This document shows positions 31,001 to 39,506 of a DNA stretch of 64,000 nucleotides, piece by piece. The DNA lies in NCBI RefSeq assembly GCF_023074075.1, contig NZ_JADPKT010000022.1:186001-250000 (forward strand). The letters are read 5' to 3'. A model generated the notes under the pieces. It made no database searches and was not told the origin of the DNA. It was given only the letters and a program-made list of their open reading frames with translations. This stretch comes from Bradyrhizobium sp. 138. GTDB taxonomy: Bacteria; Pseudomonadota; Alphaproteobacteria; Rhizobiales; Xanthobacteraceae. Position 1 is the first letter of the stretch; every line of letters begins with the position of its first letter. The translations under genes and the position numbers were made by a program.

Positions 31001-32011
31001 TCACCCAGGGCGCTTTGTGGCCACGGCCATCTCCGCGGCCAGCAGCAGCGCCGCGCGGCTGGCGCCAATCGAAGCGACGCCCTGCCCTGCGATGTCGTAG
31101 GCGGTGCCGTGCGCCGGCGTGCAGATCGGGAATGGAAAGCCGCCGAGCAAGGTCACGCCGCGATCGAAGCCCATCAGCTTCATCGCGATCTGGCCCTGGT
31201 CGTGATACATCGTCAGCACCGCATCGAAGGCGCCGCCCTTGGCGCGCAGAAATACGGTATCGGCCGGGAACGGTCCCTCCGCGGCAATGCCCTCGCGCTG
31301 GGCGGCTGCGACCACGGGCGCGATGACATCGATCTCCTCGCGGCCGAAATTGCCGCCGTCGCCGGCATGCGGATTGAGGCCGGCCACCGCAATGCGCGGC
31401 CGTGCAAAACCGGCCTTGCGCATGCAGGTATCGGTCAGCGTGAGCGCGCGATGGATGCGTTCGCTGGACAACCGCCCTGCGACGTCCTTGAGCGGGATGT
31501 GGGATGTCACCCGTGCATTCCAGAGCCGGTCGAGCACGTTGAATTCGCTCGCCGCGGTCTTGAGACCGACCACTTCGGCGGAGAACGCGATTTCGTCATC
31601 GTATTCAGCGCGGGCAAGCCGCATCGCCTGCTTGTTGAACGGCGTGAAGCAGACGGCATCGGCCCGTCCGTCGCGGCCAAGTTCGAGCGCGTGTTTGTAA
31701 TTCGCCAGGGCGAAGCTTCCGCCGGCAAGGGTCGCAGTCTTCGGTTCGACCTCTTTGGGATCGAGATGGCCGAGGTCGACAAACAGTGCCTCGCCCTCTG
31801 CCGCGCGCAGGTCGGTCCCCGGCTCCACTGTCGTCAGCTCCGGCTTGACGCCCGCAATGCGCGCGCCTTCGTCGAAGATGCGGCGGTCGCCGATGACGAC
31901 GAGCCGACTTTGGGCGCGGATGTCGTCCTGCACCACGAGCTTTGCCGTCAGCTCCGGGCTGATGCCGGCGGGATCTCCCATTGCCAATGCAATCAGCGGC
32001 TTTGCGGTCAT
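31001..32011 (-). CDS. PdxA-family dehydrogenase in a transport operon
   Basis: 336 residues. It matches 4-hydroxythreonine-4-phosphate dehydrogenase: MAMGDPAGISPELTAK, metal-binding histidines in TSHIPLKD, MYHDQGQIAMK and TPAHGTAYDIAGQG. PdxA oxidises and decarboxylates a phosphorylated hydroxy acid with NAD in vitamin B6 synthesis. Here it is the last gene of a catabolic-type operon, overlapping tctA by ATGA, with no B6 genes or ksgA partner. A paralogue acting on another phosphorylated hydroxy acid or on a cis-dihydrodiol, as in PdxA2 or TphB, is more likely. No DUF1537 kinase gene is present to support the D-threonate route. Confidence 0.8.
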   Translation of the reverse strand: MTAKPLIALAMGDPAGISPELTAKLVVQDDIRAQSRLVVIGDRRIFDEGARIAGVKPELTTVEPGTDLRAAEGEALFVDLGHLDPKEVEPKTATLAGGSFALANYKHALELGRDGRADAVCFTPFNKQAMRLARAEYDDEIAFSAEVVGLKTAASEFNVLDRLWNARVTSHIPLKDVAGRLSSERIHRALTLTDTCMRKAGFARPRIAVAGLNPHAGDGGNFGREEIDVIAPVVAAAQREGIAAEGPFPADTVFLRAKGGAFDAVLTMYHDQGQIAMKLMGFDRGVTLLGGFPFPICTPAHGTAYDIAGQGVASIGASRAALLLAAEMAVATKRPG

Positions 32012-33546
32012 ATGATCACCTTCTCCTGGGCGGTCGGTTCGGTCGCGGGTGATGCGGGCTTGCGCCAGAGCTTTGCGAGCTGCAATACGAGCGGAAGCAG
32101 CAAGAGCGCGATGCCGGCCACGATCAGGCAAGTCACCAGCTTGTTGGCAAAGAAGATCCCGAGCGATCCCTTGGACATCAGCATCGACTGCCGGAATGCG
32201 TCCTCGGCCTTGTCGCCGATCACGATCGCGAGCACGAGCGGCGCCAGTGGATAGAACAGCTTCTTGAAGAGATAGCCGATGACGCCGAAGCCCAGCATCA
32301 TCACGACGTCGAGATAGGAGTTCGACACCGAATAGGCACCGACGACGCAAATGATCACGATCAGCGGCGCGATCACGACGAAGGGAATCCGCATCAAGGC
32401 GGCGAACACCGGAACGGTCAGCAGCACCAGCGCGACGGCAACGATGTTGCCGACATACATCGAGGCGATCAGGCCCCAGACGAAATCCTTTTGATCGACG
32501 AACAGCATCGGTCCGGGATTGAGGCCCCAGATCATCAGTCCGCCCATCATGACGGCCGCGGTGGCCGAGCCGGGAATGCCGAGCGAGAGCATCGGCAGCA
32601 GCGCGCTGGTGCCGGCGGCATGGTCGGCGGTCTCCGGCGAGATGATGCCTTCGACCTCCCCTGTGCCGAAATAGCGGCCGCGACGCGAGAAGCGGCGGGC
32701 GATGCCGTAGCTCATGAAGGAGGCCGCGGTCGGGCCGCCCGGCGTGATCCCCATCCAGCATCCGATCGCAGCGCTGCGCAACAGAGCGACGCCGTGCTGG
32801 GGCAGCCGGCCGATCGCGCGAAATACTTCGCGCCAGTCGATCTTTGAGGAGACCGCGCGGGCGTGAAACTCCTCCTCGACGGCGACTAGAAGCTCGCCGA
32901 TGCCGAACAGACCCATCACGGCGACGACGAAGCTCACGCCTTTGACGAGCTCATCCACCCCCATGGTGAGGCGGACGCTGCCGGACACCGTATCGATGCC
33001 GATCGCGGCGATGGCAAAGCCGATTGCCAACGCCACGACGGTCTTGATCGGCGCCGCGCCGCCCATGCCGACGAAGCTGGCAAAGGCGAGGAAATAGACC
33101 GCAAAATACTCGGCCGGCCCGAAGGCGAGCGCGACCTGCGCCACCCAGGATGCGAGGAAGGTGATCAGGATGACACCAATCAGCGCGCCGATCGCCGCCG
33201 AGCCGAAGGCGGTGGCGAGCGCCGTGGTCGGCCGGCCGTCGCGCGCCATTGGGTAGCCGTCGAAGGTGGTCGCGACCGAGGACGGCTCGCCCGGGATGTT
33301 GAATAGGATGGAGGTGACGGAGCCGCCGAACAGCGCGCCCCAATACATGCTGGAGAGCAGGATGATCGCCGACACCGGCTGCATGCCGAAGGTCAGCGGC
33401 AGCAGCAGCGAGACGCCGTTCGGCGCGCCCAGCCCCGGCAGCACGCCGACGAGAATGCCGAGCAGCACACCGACCGCCATGAGGACGAGGTGCGGCACGG
33501 TGACCGCGATGGTGAAGCCGTGCAGGAGTTCGGCGAGATTATCCAT
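32008..33546 (-). CDS. tctA: Tripartite tricarboxylate transporter, large permease TctA
   Basis: 512 residues with about twelve membrane helices. The conserved segments of the family are visible: GVLPGLGAPNGVSLLLPLTF near residue 33, WGALFGGSVTSILFNIPGEP near 70, and later GIPGSATAAVMMGGLMIWGL near 325. It is the large channel-forming subunit of a secondary transporter that works with a periplasmic binding protein (tctC) and a small membrane subunit (tctB), which lie in the same operon. The substrate is a carboxylate, identity unknown. The ATGA overlap couples it to the pdxA-like gene. Confidence 0.93.
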   Translation of the reverse strand: MDNLAELLHGFTIAVTVPHLVLMAVGVLLGILVGVLPGLGAPNGVSLLLPLTFGMQPVSAIILLSSMYWGALFGGSVTSILFNIPGEPSSVATTFDGYPMARDGRPTTALATAFGSAAIGALIGVILITFLASWVAQVALAFGPAEYFAVYFLAFASFVGMGGAAPIKTVVALAIGFAIAAIGIDTVSGSVRLTMGVDELVKGVSFVVAVMGLFGIGELLVAVEEEFHARAVSSKIDWREVFRAIGRLPQHGVALLRSAAIGCWMGITPGGPTAASFMSYGIARRFSRRGRYFGTGEVEGIISPETADHAAGTSALLPMLSLGIPGSATAAVMMGGLMIWGLNPGPMLFVDQKDFVWGLIASMYVGNIVAVALVLLTVPVFAALMRIPFVVIAPLIVIICVVGAYSVSNSYLDVVMMLGFGVIGYLFKKLFYPLAPLVLAIVIGDKAEDAFRQSMLMSKGSLGIFFANKLVTCLIVAGIALLLLPLVLQLAKLWRKPASPATEPTAQEKVII

Positions 33547-33557
33547 CGGCCGCTCCG

Positions 33558-34055
33558 TCAGAAACCGAGCGCCGCGGCGAGCGCGCCGTGCGGCAGGCTG
33601 ACCTGGAACATGCGCTCGAACACGACATAGAGCGCGAGCGCCGTCGCTGCCGCCATGGCGAGCGCGCGCGGCACGGATTGGTGCCGAGGGATTGCCAGCA
33701 CCGCGAAGACGTACAGCGAGGATGCGACGTACATCCCGGCGAGCGGGATCGCGGCGACGAAGATCGCGGCCGGCACGAACAGGCCGGCGAGACGGCGCAG
33801 CTCGATCGGCGTGATCGCGACGGGGACATTTGCGAGCGTCGCGGCCGGCAGCACGCCCCGCGCGAGATTATAGAGGCTTCCAAGCACGATGATGATGCCG
33901 GTCAGGAATGGAAACGTACCGGCTTCGACGCCCGCGCTCGACCAGCCGATGCCGTTGTCGAGGCTGGAGATGACGACGGTCACACCAAAACTGCCGGTGA
34001 GGAAGGCGGTGGCAAGTTCAAGCGCGCGGCGGGAGATCATGAGCGTGATATCCAT
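33558..34055 (-). CDS. tctB: Tripartite tricarboxylate transporter, small permease TctB
   Basis: 165 residues from ATG 34055; a GTG at 34082 and an ATG at 34040 are alternatives and no strong ribosome-binding site settles it. Four membrane helices are visible, including LATAFLTGSFGVTVVISSLD, TFPFLTGIIIVLGSLYNLAR, LAGLFVPAAIFVAAIPLAGM and ALAMAAATALALYVVFERMF. The DNGIGWSSAGVEAGTFPF segment between the first two helices is the usual TctB marker. It lies 12 bases upstream of tctA, with a palindromic repeat separating it from tctC. Confidence 0.85.
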   Translation of the reverse strand: MDITLMISRRALELATAFLTGSFGVTVVISSLDNGIGWSSAGVEAGTFPFLTGIIIVLGSLYNLARGVLPAATLANVPVAITPIELRRLAGLFVPAAIFVAAIPLAGMYVASSLYVFAVLAIPRHQSVPRALAMAAATALALYVVFERMFQVSLPHGALAAALGF

Positions 34056-34113
34056 GAAGGCTAAGCTATCCAATGTGACCACGGGCAGTTGGCCGAACGA
34101 GCTCGGCCTGCAT

Positions 34114-34222
34114 GGTTCGAGACGCCCGCTTTGACGGGCTCCTCACCATGAGGGTCTGGTATCGCGCCGCGAAGCGCGACCTCATCCTGAGGGCCCGCCC
34201 GCAGGCGGGCATCTCGAAGGAT
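34114..34222. repeat. Bradyrhizobium-type palindromic repeat between tctC and tctB
   Basis: A double dyad: GGTTCGAGACGCCCGC at the left is answered by GCGGGCATCTCGAAGG at the right, and CCTCACCATGAGG lies near CCTCATCCTGAGG inside. This layout is the common intergenic element I recall from Bradyrhizobium and Rhodopseudomonas. It may trim or stabilise the operon transcript between tctC and tctB. Confidence 0.8.
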
Positions 34223-34245
34223 GGCCGCAGGCGACCTGTCCGTCC

Positions 34246-35238
34246 TCACTTGACGAGCCAGCCCTGCTCGCCCGCGACCTGCTTGACGTGCTCGAGGTCC
34301 TCCTTGATGAATTTTTCAAGCTCGGCGCCGGTCAGGAACGTGTCGACCTGCGAGGTCTTCTCGATATAGTCCTTCCACTCCGGCGTCGCCTGCACCTTCT
34401 TCATGAGGTCGACATAGAACGCGGCCTGGTCCGGCGTGACCTTGCCGGGCAACCATACCGTACGCGGCTGCTCATATTGCTTGATGTCGAGCCCTTGCTC
34501 GACGCAGGTCGGGACGTCGCTCCAGCCTTCGGTTGCGGTGACCTTGGGGCCCTGCGGCAACCGCTTCGGACTGAAAACACAGAGCGGACGCTGCGTTCCG
34601 CCGCGCCATTGCCCGAGGCTCTCGCTGGGATTGTTGACGTGGGACTCGAGGTGTCCGCCGGCGAGCTGGACGGCGGTCTCGGCGCCGCTCTTGAAGGGGA
34701 TGTAGGTCAGCTTGACCTTGCCGGCCTTTTCGATCATGCGCGTCAGCACCTCGTCGGTGTCCTTTGACTGCGCGCCGCCCATCTTGAATTCGCCCGATGA
34801 GGCAGCCTTCAGATAGTCGCCCGCCGTCTTGTAGGGTGCATCCTGCTTGACCCAGAGCAGAAACTCGTCCTGCGCCATCGCGGCGATCGGGGTGAGGTCG
34901 GTGTAGTTGAAGGCGACCTTGGAGACGAGCGGCTGCTGCCAGGCATTCGAGGTGCCGAAGATCACCTTGTGGGGATCGCCGGCGGAGGCCTTGCCGTAGA
35001 CGTAGCCCTCAGCGCCGCTGCCACCGCCCTTGTTGACGACGACGATCGGCTGCTCCGTCAGCTTGTGTTTGGTGATGATGTTCTGCACCGCGCGGGCGAG
35101 GTTGTCGGTGCCGCCGCCGGGCCCGGCGGTGGCCACGAACTCGATCGGCTTTTGCGGTTGCCAGGCACTGAGCGCCGGCATCGTGCCGGCGAGCACTGTC
35201 GCGGCTGCGGAGAGCAAGAATATTGACGTCCGACCCAT
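34246..35238 (-). CDS. tctC: Tripartite tricarboxylate transporter substrate-binding protein TctC
   Basis: 330 residues from ATG 35238 with a TGGAGG site upstream. The signal peptide (MGRTSIFLLSAAATVLAGTM, cleavage near ALSA) is followed by a typical TctC two-lobe protein: EFVATAGPGGGTDNLARAVQ, IVVVNKGGGSGAEGYVYGKA and YKTAGDYLKAASSGEFKMGG. It binds the carboxylate ligand in the periplasm and delivers it to TctA/TctB. As in other TctC genes its abundance demand could be served by processing at the repeat just downstream. The ligand cannot be predicted. Confidence 0.92.
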   Translation of the reverse strand: MGRTSIFLLSAAATVLAGTMPALSAWQPQKPIEFVATAGPGGGTDNLARAVQNIITKHKLTEQPIVVVNKGGGSGAEGYVYGKASAGDPHKVIFGTSNAWQQPLVSKVAFNYTDLTPIAAMAQDEFLLWVKQDAPYKTAGDYLKAASSGEFKMGGAQSKDTDEVLTRMIEKAGKVKLTYIPFKSGAETAVQLAGGHLESHVNNPSESLGQWRGGTQRPLCVFSPKRLPQGPKVTATEGWSDVPTCVEQGLDIKQYEQPRTVWLPGKVTPDQAAFYVDLMKKVQATPEWKDYIEKTSQVDTFLTGAELEKFIKEDLEHVKQVAGEQGWLVK

Positions 35239-35302
35239 GATTTCCTCCAGCTGATCTTGTCTTTTATGTTTTTGTCTTTGTTCTTGTCGTCTCGAGGTTC
35301 GC

Positions 35303-36562
35303 TCAGGCGACGCGTTCCTCGCGTTGTCCTGAGGCCAGCACGATTGCGCCTTCTTTTTCGAGCGCTTCGATCTGGTTCTGGTCGAACCCGTGCTCGGCCA
35401 GAACCTCGCTTGTATGCTCACCATAGACCGGCGCCCCTGATCGCACTTTGCCTGGGGTCTCCGAAAACTTGACGGGAAGACCGATCGTCTTGACCGGACC
35501 GAGCGTGGAGTGCTCGACCTCGACCACCATCTCGCGCGCCAGCGTCTGCGGATCACTGAGCGCCTCCAGCATGTCGTGCACGGGTCCGCACGGTACGCCC
35601 TTCTCGTCCAGCGCCGCGAGCCAGTGCGCCCGCGATTTGGTGCGGAAACGCTCGCTCAGCACGGCTTCGAGCTCTTTCAGATTGGCCATGCGATCGGCGC
35701 CATTGACGAAGCGCGGATCGGCGGCGAGCTCGCTGGCGCCGAGCGCCTCCAGCATCAACAGCCAATGCTTCTTGTTGGCGCCGCCGACCACGAGCCAGCC
35801 GTCCGAGGCCTCAAAGGCTTGATACGGCGCGTTGAGCGGATGGGCCGAGCCCATCGCACGCGGCGCAGTGCCCGCGGCCAGCGCGATGGTCGACTGCCAA
35901 TAGGTCTGCACCAGCGCCGCTTCGTAAAGCGAAGTCTCGACCCACTGCCCTTCGCCAGTCTTGAGACGATGCGTATAGGCGGCAAGAATGCCCATGCTCG
36001 CGAGCAGGCCGGCGGTGATGTCGGACAGCGGCGGCCCGCATTTCACGGGCGGACCGTCGGGACGCTCGCCGGTAAAGCTCATGATGCCGCTCATGGCCTG
36101 CGCGACGAGGTCAAAACCGCGACGATGCTTGTAGGGACCGGTCCGGCCGAAGCCCGACAGCGAGCAGTAGATCAACGCCGGGAATTCGGCGTGCAGCGCC
36201 TCATAGCCGAAGCCGAGGCGCTCCATCGCACCGGGCGCAAAATTCTCAACGAGCACGTCGGCGTCCGCAATCAGCCGCCGCAGCACCTGCTTGCCGCCGT
36301 CGGTCTTCAGGTCCAGCACGATGCCGCGCTTGTTGCGGTTCATCATCAGGAAGGACGCCGCCTCCTCGCCGATCTTCGGCGGCACCGAATGACGGGTATC
36401 GTCGCCGTTCGGCCACTTCTCGATCTTGATCACGTCGGCGCCCATGTCGGCGAGCATCAGGGTGCAGGTCGGCCCGGCCATGACATGGGTGAGATCGATG
36501 ACCTTGAGGCCGGCGAGCGGTCCCGAACGGCAGGAGGTGGATTGCGATCGATCGCTTTGCAT
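35303..36562 (-). CDS. CaiB/BaiF-family CoA transferase
   Basis: 419 residues. Class III CoA transferase landmarks are present: GLKVIDLTHVMAGPTCTLML near the N-terminus, EKWPNGDDTR for CoA binding, and NRNKRGIVLDLKTDGGKQVL with the catalytic aspartate expected downstream near FAPGAMERLGFGY. It moves CoA between carboxylic acids in the cytosol and so activates a substrate for further breakdown. It sits 10 bases upstream of the hydratase gene end and 64 bases before tctC, so the imported acid may be activated by this enzyme. Confidence 0.9.
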   Translation of the reverse strand: MQSDRSQSTSCRSGPLAGLKVIDLTHVMAGPTCTLMLADMGADVIKIEKWPNGDDTRHSVPPKIGEEAASFLMMNRNKRGIVLDLKTDGGKQVLRRLIADADVLVENFAPGAMERLGFGYEALHAEFPALIYCSLSGFGRTGPYKHRRGFDLVAQAMSGIMSFTGERPDGPPVKCGPPLSDITAGLLASMGILAAYTHRLKTGEGQWVETSLYEAALVQTYWQSTIALAAGTAPRAMGSAHPLNAPYQAFEASDGWLVVGGANKKHWLLMLEALGASELAADPRFVNGADRMANLKELEAVLSERFRTKSRAHWLAALDEKGVPCGPVHDMLEALSDPQTLAREMVVEVEHSTLGPVKTIGLPVKFSETPGKVRSGAPVYGEHTSEVLAEHGFDQNQIEALEKEGAIVLASGQREERVA

Positions 36563-36571
36563 CGGCTCGTC

Positions 36572-37366
36572 CTATTGGCCGCGCCATTGCGGCGCGCGCT
36601 TGTTGAGGAAAGCATCGAGCCCTTCGCGAAAATCCTGGCTCGTGTAGCACATCAGGATGAGGTCCTCGCCCTCGTCCCGCGTCAGCCGCCTTTGCAGACG
36701 GGCCACTGCCTGCTTGGTCGCGTTCAGCGTTAGCGGCGCGTGGCTGGCGACGAGGCGGGCCACCTCGTCGGCGCGCCGGTCGAGGGCCTGGAGATCGTCC
36801 ACGACCTCGCCGAGCAGCCCCACGCTTGCAGCCTCCGCGGCGTCGACGAGGCGCGCGGTGAAGATGAGATCCTTGACGCGCGCGGCCCCGATGAGGGCGG
36901 TGAGTCGGCTGACATTGGACATCGACAGGCAATTGCCGAGCGTGCGAGCAATCGGAAATCCAATTTTGGCGCTCTTGGTGCCGATGCGCAGGTCGCTGGC
37001 AGCGGCAATGCCCGCCCCGCCTCCGGTGCAGAATCCGTTGATCGCCGCGATAGTCGGCACGCGGCATTGTTCGAGCGTGCTCAGCACCCGATCAATCCGG
37101 TTCTCGTAGTCGATCGCGTCCTGCGGCGTCCTGAATTCGCGGAACTGGTTGATGTCGGTGCCCGAGGCGAACGCCTTGTCGCCGGCCCCGCGCAGCACCA
37201 GCACCTTGATGGCGTGGTCGCGGTTGGCTTCCTCGCAGATCGCCGCGAGCCGCTCGTACATCGCGAAGGTGAACGCGTTACGGGCCCGCGGGCGGTTGAA
37301 GGTGATCCGCCCGATGCCGTCCTTGCATTCAAAAACCAAGTCTTCCGCGTCCACCCGCTGGTCCAT
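36572..37366 (-). CDS. Enoyl-CoA hydratase/isomerase family protein
   Basis: 264 residues from ATG 37366 (MDQRVDAEDLVFECKDGIGR); an upstream ATG at 37405 lies in the regulatory repeat region and is rejected. Crotonase-fold landmarks are seen: AFASGTDINQF forming the first part of the oxyanion hole, TIAAINGFCTGGGAGIAAAS with the second, and the helix following. The catalytic glutamate positions of classical hydratases are not obvious, so it may be an isomerase, lyase or hydrolase of the superfamily. It is the first gene of the TTT-CoA operon and is divergent from the GntR regulator. Confidence 0.88.
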   Translation of the reverse strand: MDQRVDAEDLVFECKDGIGRITFNRPRARNAFTFAMYERLAAICEEANRDHAIKVLVLRGAGDKAFASGTDINQFREFRTPQDAIDYENRIDRVLSTLEQCRVPTIAAINGFCTGGGAGIAAASDLRIGTKSAKIGFPIARTLGNCLSMSNVSRLTALIGAARVKDLIFTARLVDAAEAASVGLLGEVVDDLQALDRRADEVARLVASHAPLTLNATKQAVARLQRRLTRDEGEDLILMCYTSQDFREGLDAFLNKRAPQWRGQ

Positions 37367-37390
37367 TTCCCATGTCCCTTCTGTTTTGTA

Positions 37391-37468
37391 CATTTTTGAA
37401 TGCAAAATTAGATATTTTCAAGCTGGAACTTAAAAATATCTACCTGTATCTTCATTTTTGAATGCAAA
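37391..37468. promoter_or_regulatory. Divergent operator region with direct and inverted repeats
   Basis: The 16-base sequence CATTTTTGAATGCAAA occurs twice in direct orientation, at 37391-37406 and 37453-37468. Between them, GATATTTT (37411-37418) and AAAATATC (37433-37440) form an inverted repeat. The second direct copy covers the GntR start codon. The region is AT-rich between two GC-rich genes and is the likely site of regulator binding and of both promoters. Confidence 0.7.
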
Positions 37469-38148
37469 TCGAGTTCAAGACCATGCTTCACGAGGAAGTC
37501 GTCGGCCGCATCCGCACCATCCTGCTCGACGGTGAAATCCCGCCGGGCGCCCGAATTCCCGAGCGTGAGCTGTGCGAGCGGCTCGAGATTTCGCGCACGC
37601 CGCTGCGCGAAGCGCTGAAGGTGCTGGCCGCGGAAGGTCTCGTTCAGCTGCTGCCGCATCGCGGCTCGCGCGCGGCGAAACTGACCGACAAGGACATGCG
37701 CGACCTGTTCGAGGTCTGCCAGGGCCTGGAGGCGCTCGCCGGCGAGCTCGCCTGCGAGCGCATCACGGATGCCGAGATCGACGCGATCGCCGCCGCACAT
37801 GCGGACATGGTGCAGCATTATTGCGAGGGCGACCTGATCCAGTACTACCGCGGCAACCGCGCCATTCACGAAGCCATCGTCAACGCAGCCGGAAACCCCG
37901 TGCTCGCGGGGTTGTACACCTCCGTGACCGCGCGCATCCGGCGCGCGCGCTACGTCACGCCGATGACGCCGCAGCGCTGGGCACTCGCCGTGAAGGAGCA
38001 TGAGGCAATCCTGAACGCGCTCCAGAGGCGCGACGGCGCCGGCCTCTCCCACATCCTGCGCGCGCATCTTCGCCACAAGCGCGAAGAGGTGCTGCAGGCG
38101 GGCTTTGCCGAGACGGAAGGAAGCGACCTCACGCTGAGAATTGCATAA
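37462..38148 (+). CDS. GntR-family (FadR/FCD type) transcriptional regulator
   Basis: 228 residues from ATG 37462. The N-terminal winged helix carries the GntR signature: RIRTILLDGEIPPGARIPER, ELCERLEISRTPLREALKVL and AAEGLVQLLPHRG. The C-terminal all-helical FCD domain has the pattern of metal and carboxylate binding residues (RAIHEAIVNAAGNP, HEAILNALQRRD, ILRAHLRHKRE). Such regulators release DNA on binding an organic acid or acyl-CoA. The gene is divergent from the enoyl-CoA hydratase gene, so it probably controls the TTT-CoA operon and itself. Confidence 0.92.
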   Translation: MQIEFKTMLHEEVVGRIRTILLDGEIPPGARIPERELCERLEISRTPLREALKVLAAEGLVQLLPHRGSRAAKLTDKDMRDLFEVCQGLEALAGELACERITDAEIDAIAAAHADMVQHYCEGDLIQYYRGNRAIHEAIVNAAGNPVLAGLYTSVTARIRRARYVTPMTPQRWALAVKEHEAILNALQRRDGAGLSHILRAHLRHKREEVLQAGFAETEGSDLTLRIA

Positions 38149-38375
38149 GGCGCTATTCGTATCGTCCGGGTTTGGCGGAGAGCGTGTCCACACGCAGCCT
38201 TCCCGCTCCGGGAGTTCGTTCTCGCTCTGCGTGAATCTGCGCACTAATTCCACTTGCTAGCTTGTCACGGCCGGCGCAGCATACTTTTCTGCCGACCTGC
38301 GGTCGCGTGGTCGATCAGGCCGGTCCCAACGCGCGAACAATCGCGCAAAACAAAAGACAAAAGCGGAGGAAACGC

Positions 38376-39371
38376 ATGACAATCGATGTCTCACGCCGAT
38401 CCCTACTCGCACTTGGAGCCAGCCTTGGAGCCAGCCTTGGGGCAGGCCTTGGTGCCAGCGCGATGCTCGGCAGCAGCGCGATGGCACGGGCTCCCAAGCT
38501 CGGCACCCAGACGCCCTACTGGCACCGCTTCATTCTCGGCGATGCCGAGGTGACCGTCGTGTCCGACGGGCCGTTGCCGCTCGGCGATCCCTCCGGGACC
38601 TTCACCGGCGTTCCCAAGGAAGAGGTCAAGAAGATGCTGGCGGACAATTTCCTGTCGCCGGACAACGTCGTGCTCGAACAGAACTCGCCGATCGTGAACA
38701 CCGGCGACAAGCTGATCCTGTTCGACACCGGCATGGGCTCATCAAAGATGTTCGGCGCCAGCACCGGCCGGCAGCAGAAGAGCATGACCGAGGCCGGCAT
38801 CAAGCCAGGCGACATCGACGCCGTGGTCTGCTCGCATGCCCATATCGACCACATCGGCGGCATCGTGGACGAAGGCGGCAAGCCGCTGTTTCCGAACGCG
38901 CAAGTCTACATCTCCCAGACGGATTTCGATTTCTGGACCGACGAGGGCAAGCTCGGCAGTCCGGTCAAGGACTTCGTCGTTCACGCCCGCAAGAACCTGC
39001 TGCCGGTCCGCGACCGCATCGTATTCTTTAGGGACGGCCAGGAATTTCTGCCGGGGGTGCAGGCGATTGCCGCGCCCGGTCATACTGTCGGTCACACCAT
39101 CTTCCTGGTGTCGTCGGCCGGCAAGTCCTTCGCCTTCCTCGGCGACCTCTCGCACCATTCCGTGCTGCTGCTGGAACGGCCGCGGATGGAATTCTCCTAC
39201 GACACCGACCCGAAGCAGGCAGCCGAGTCGCGCGTCAAGCTGCTGACGATGCTTGCGGCCAACAAGACTCCGGTGATGTCCTATCACTTCGCCTGGCCGG
39301 GTTACGGTCATGTCGCCAAGGCCGGTGAGGGATTCCATTATTATCCCGAACCGATGCAGATGACGCTGTAG
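38376..39371 (+). CDS. MBL-fold metallohydrolase, exported
   Basis: 331 residues from ATG 38376 after GGAGG. A twin-arginine signal (MTIDVSRRSLLALGASLGAS) contains a small Gly-Ala-Ser-Leu repeat (GASLGASLGAGLGAS). The metallo-beta-lactamase motif HAHIDH is complete (His154, His156, Asp158, His159), followed by PGHTVGH and GDLSHH ligands. The family includes lactonases, arylsulfatases and phosphodiesterases. The layout with FDTGMGSSKMFG before the motif is like AHL-lactonase-type enzymes, but the substrate is not determined. It lies in the periplasm by its signal and is monocistronic. Confidence 0.85.
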   Translation: MTIDVSRRSLLALGASLGASLGAGLGASAMLGSSAMARAPKLGTQTPYWHRFILGDAEVTVVSDGPLPLGDPSGTFTGVPKEEVKKMLADNFLSPDNVVLEQNSPIVNTGDKLILFDTGMGSSKMFGASTGRQQKSMTEAGIKPGDIDAVVCSHAHIDHIGGIVDEGGKPLFPNAQVYISQTDFDFWTDEGKLGSPVKDFVVHARKNLLPVRDRIVFFRDGQEFLPGVQAIAAPGHTVGHTIFLVSSAGKSFAFLGDLSHHSVLLLERPRMEFSYDTDPKQAAESRVKLLTMLAANKTPVMSYHFAWPGYGHVAKAGEGFHYYPEPMQMTL

Positions 39372-39506
39372 CTCATCAGGTCCGGGCGGCGCGCGCTGCC
39401 CGGACCTGTGATGCCGGCAGACCTTGAAGGTCGCTTGCCTCGCGCAACCACCCGGAGCATGATCAAGCCCAACGGTGCCGGAGATCGAGACCCCTTGAGG
39501 TGAGCT

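Noticed and set aside
31001..32761. A 586-codon reading of the pdxA-like frame
   Set aside because: The first 250 codons are antisense-type, Arg-rich sequence overlapping tctA. The family homology begins at ATG 32011.
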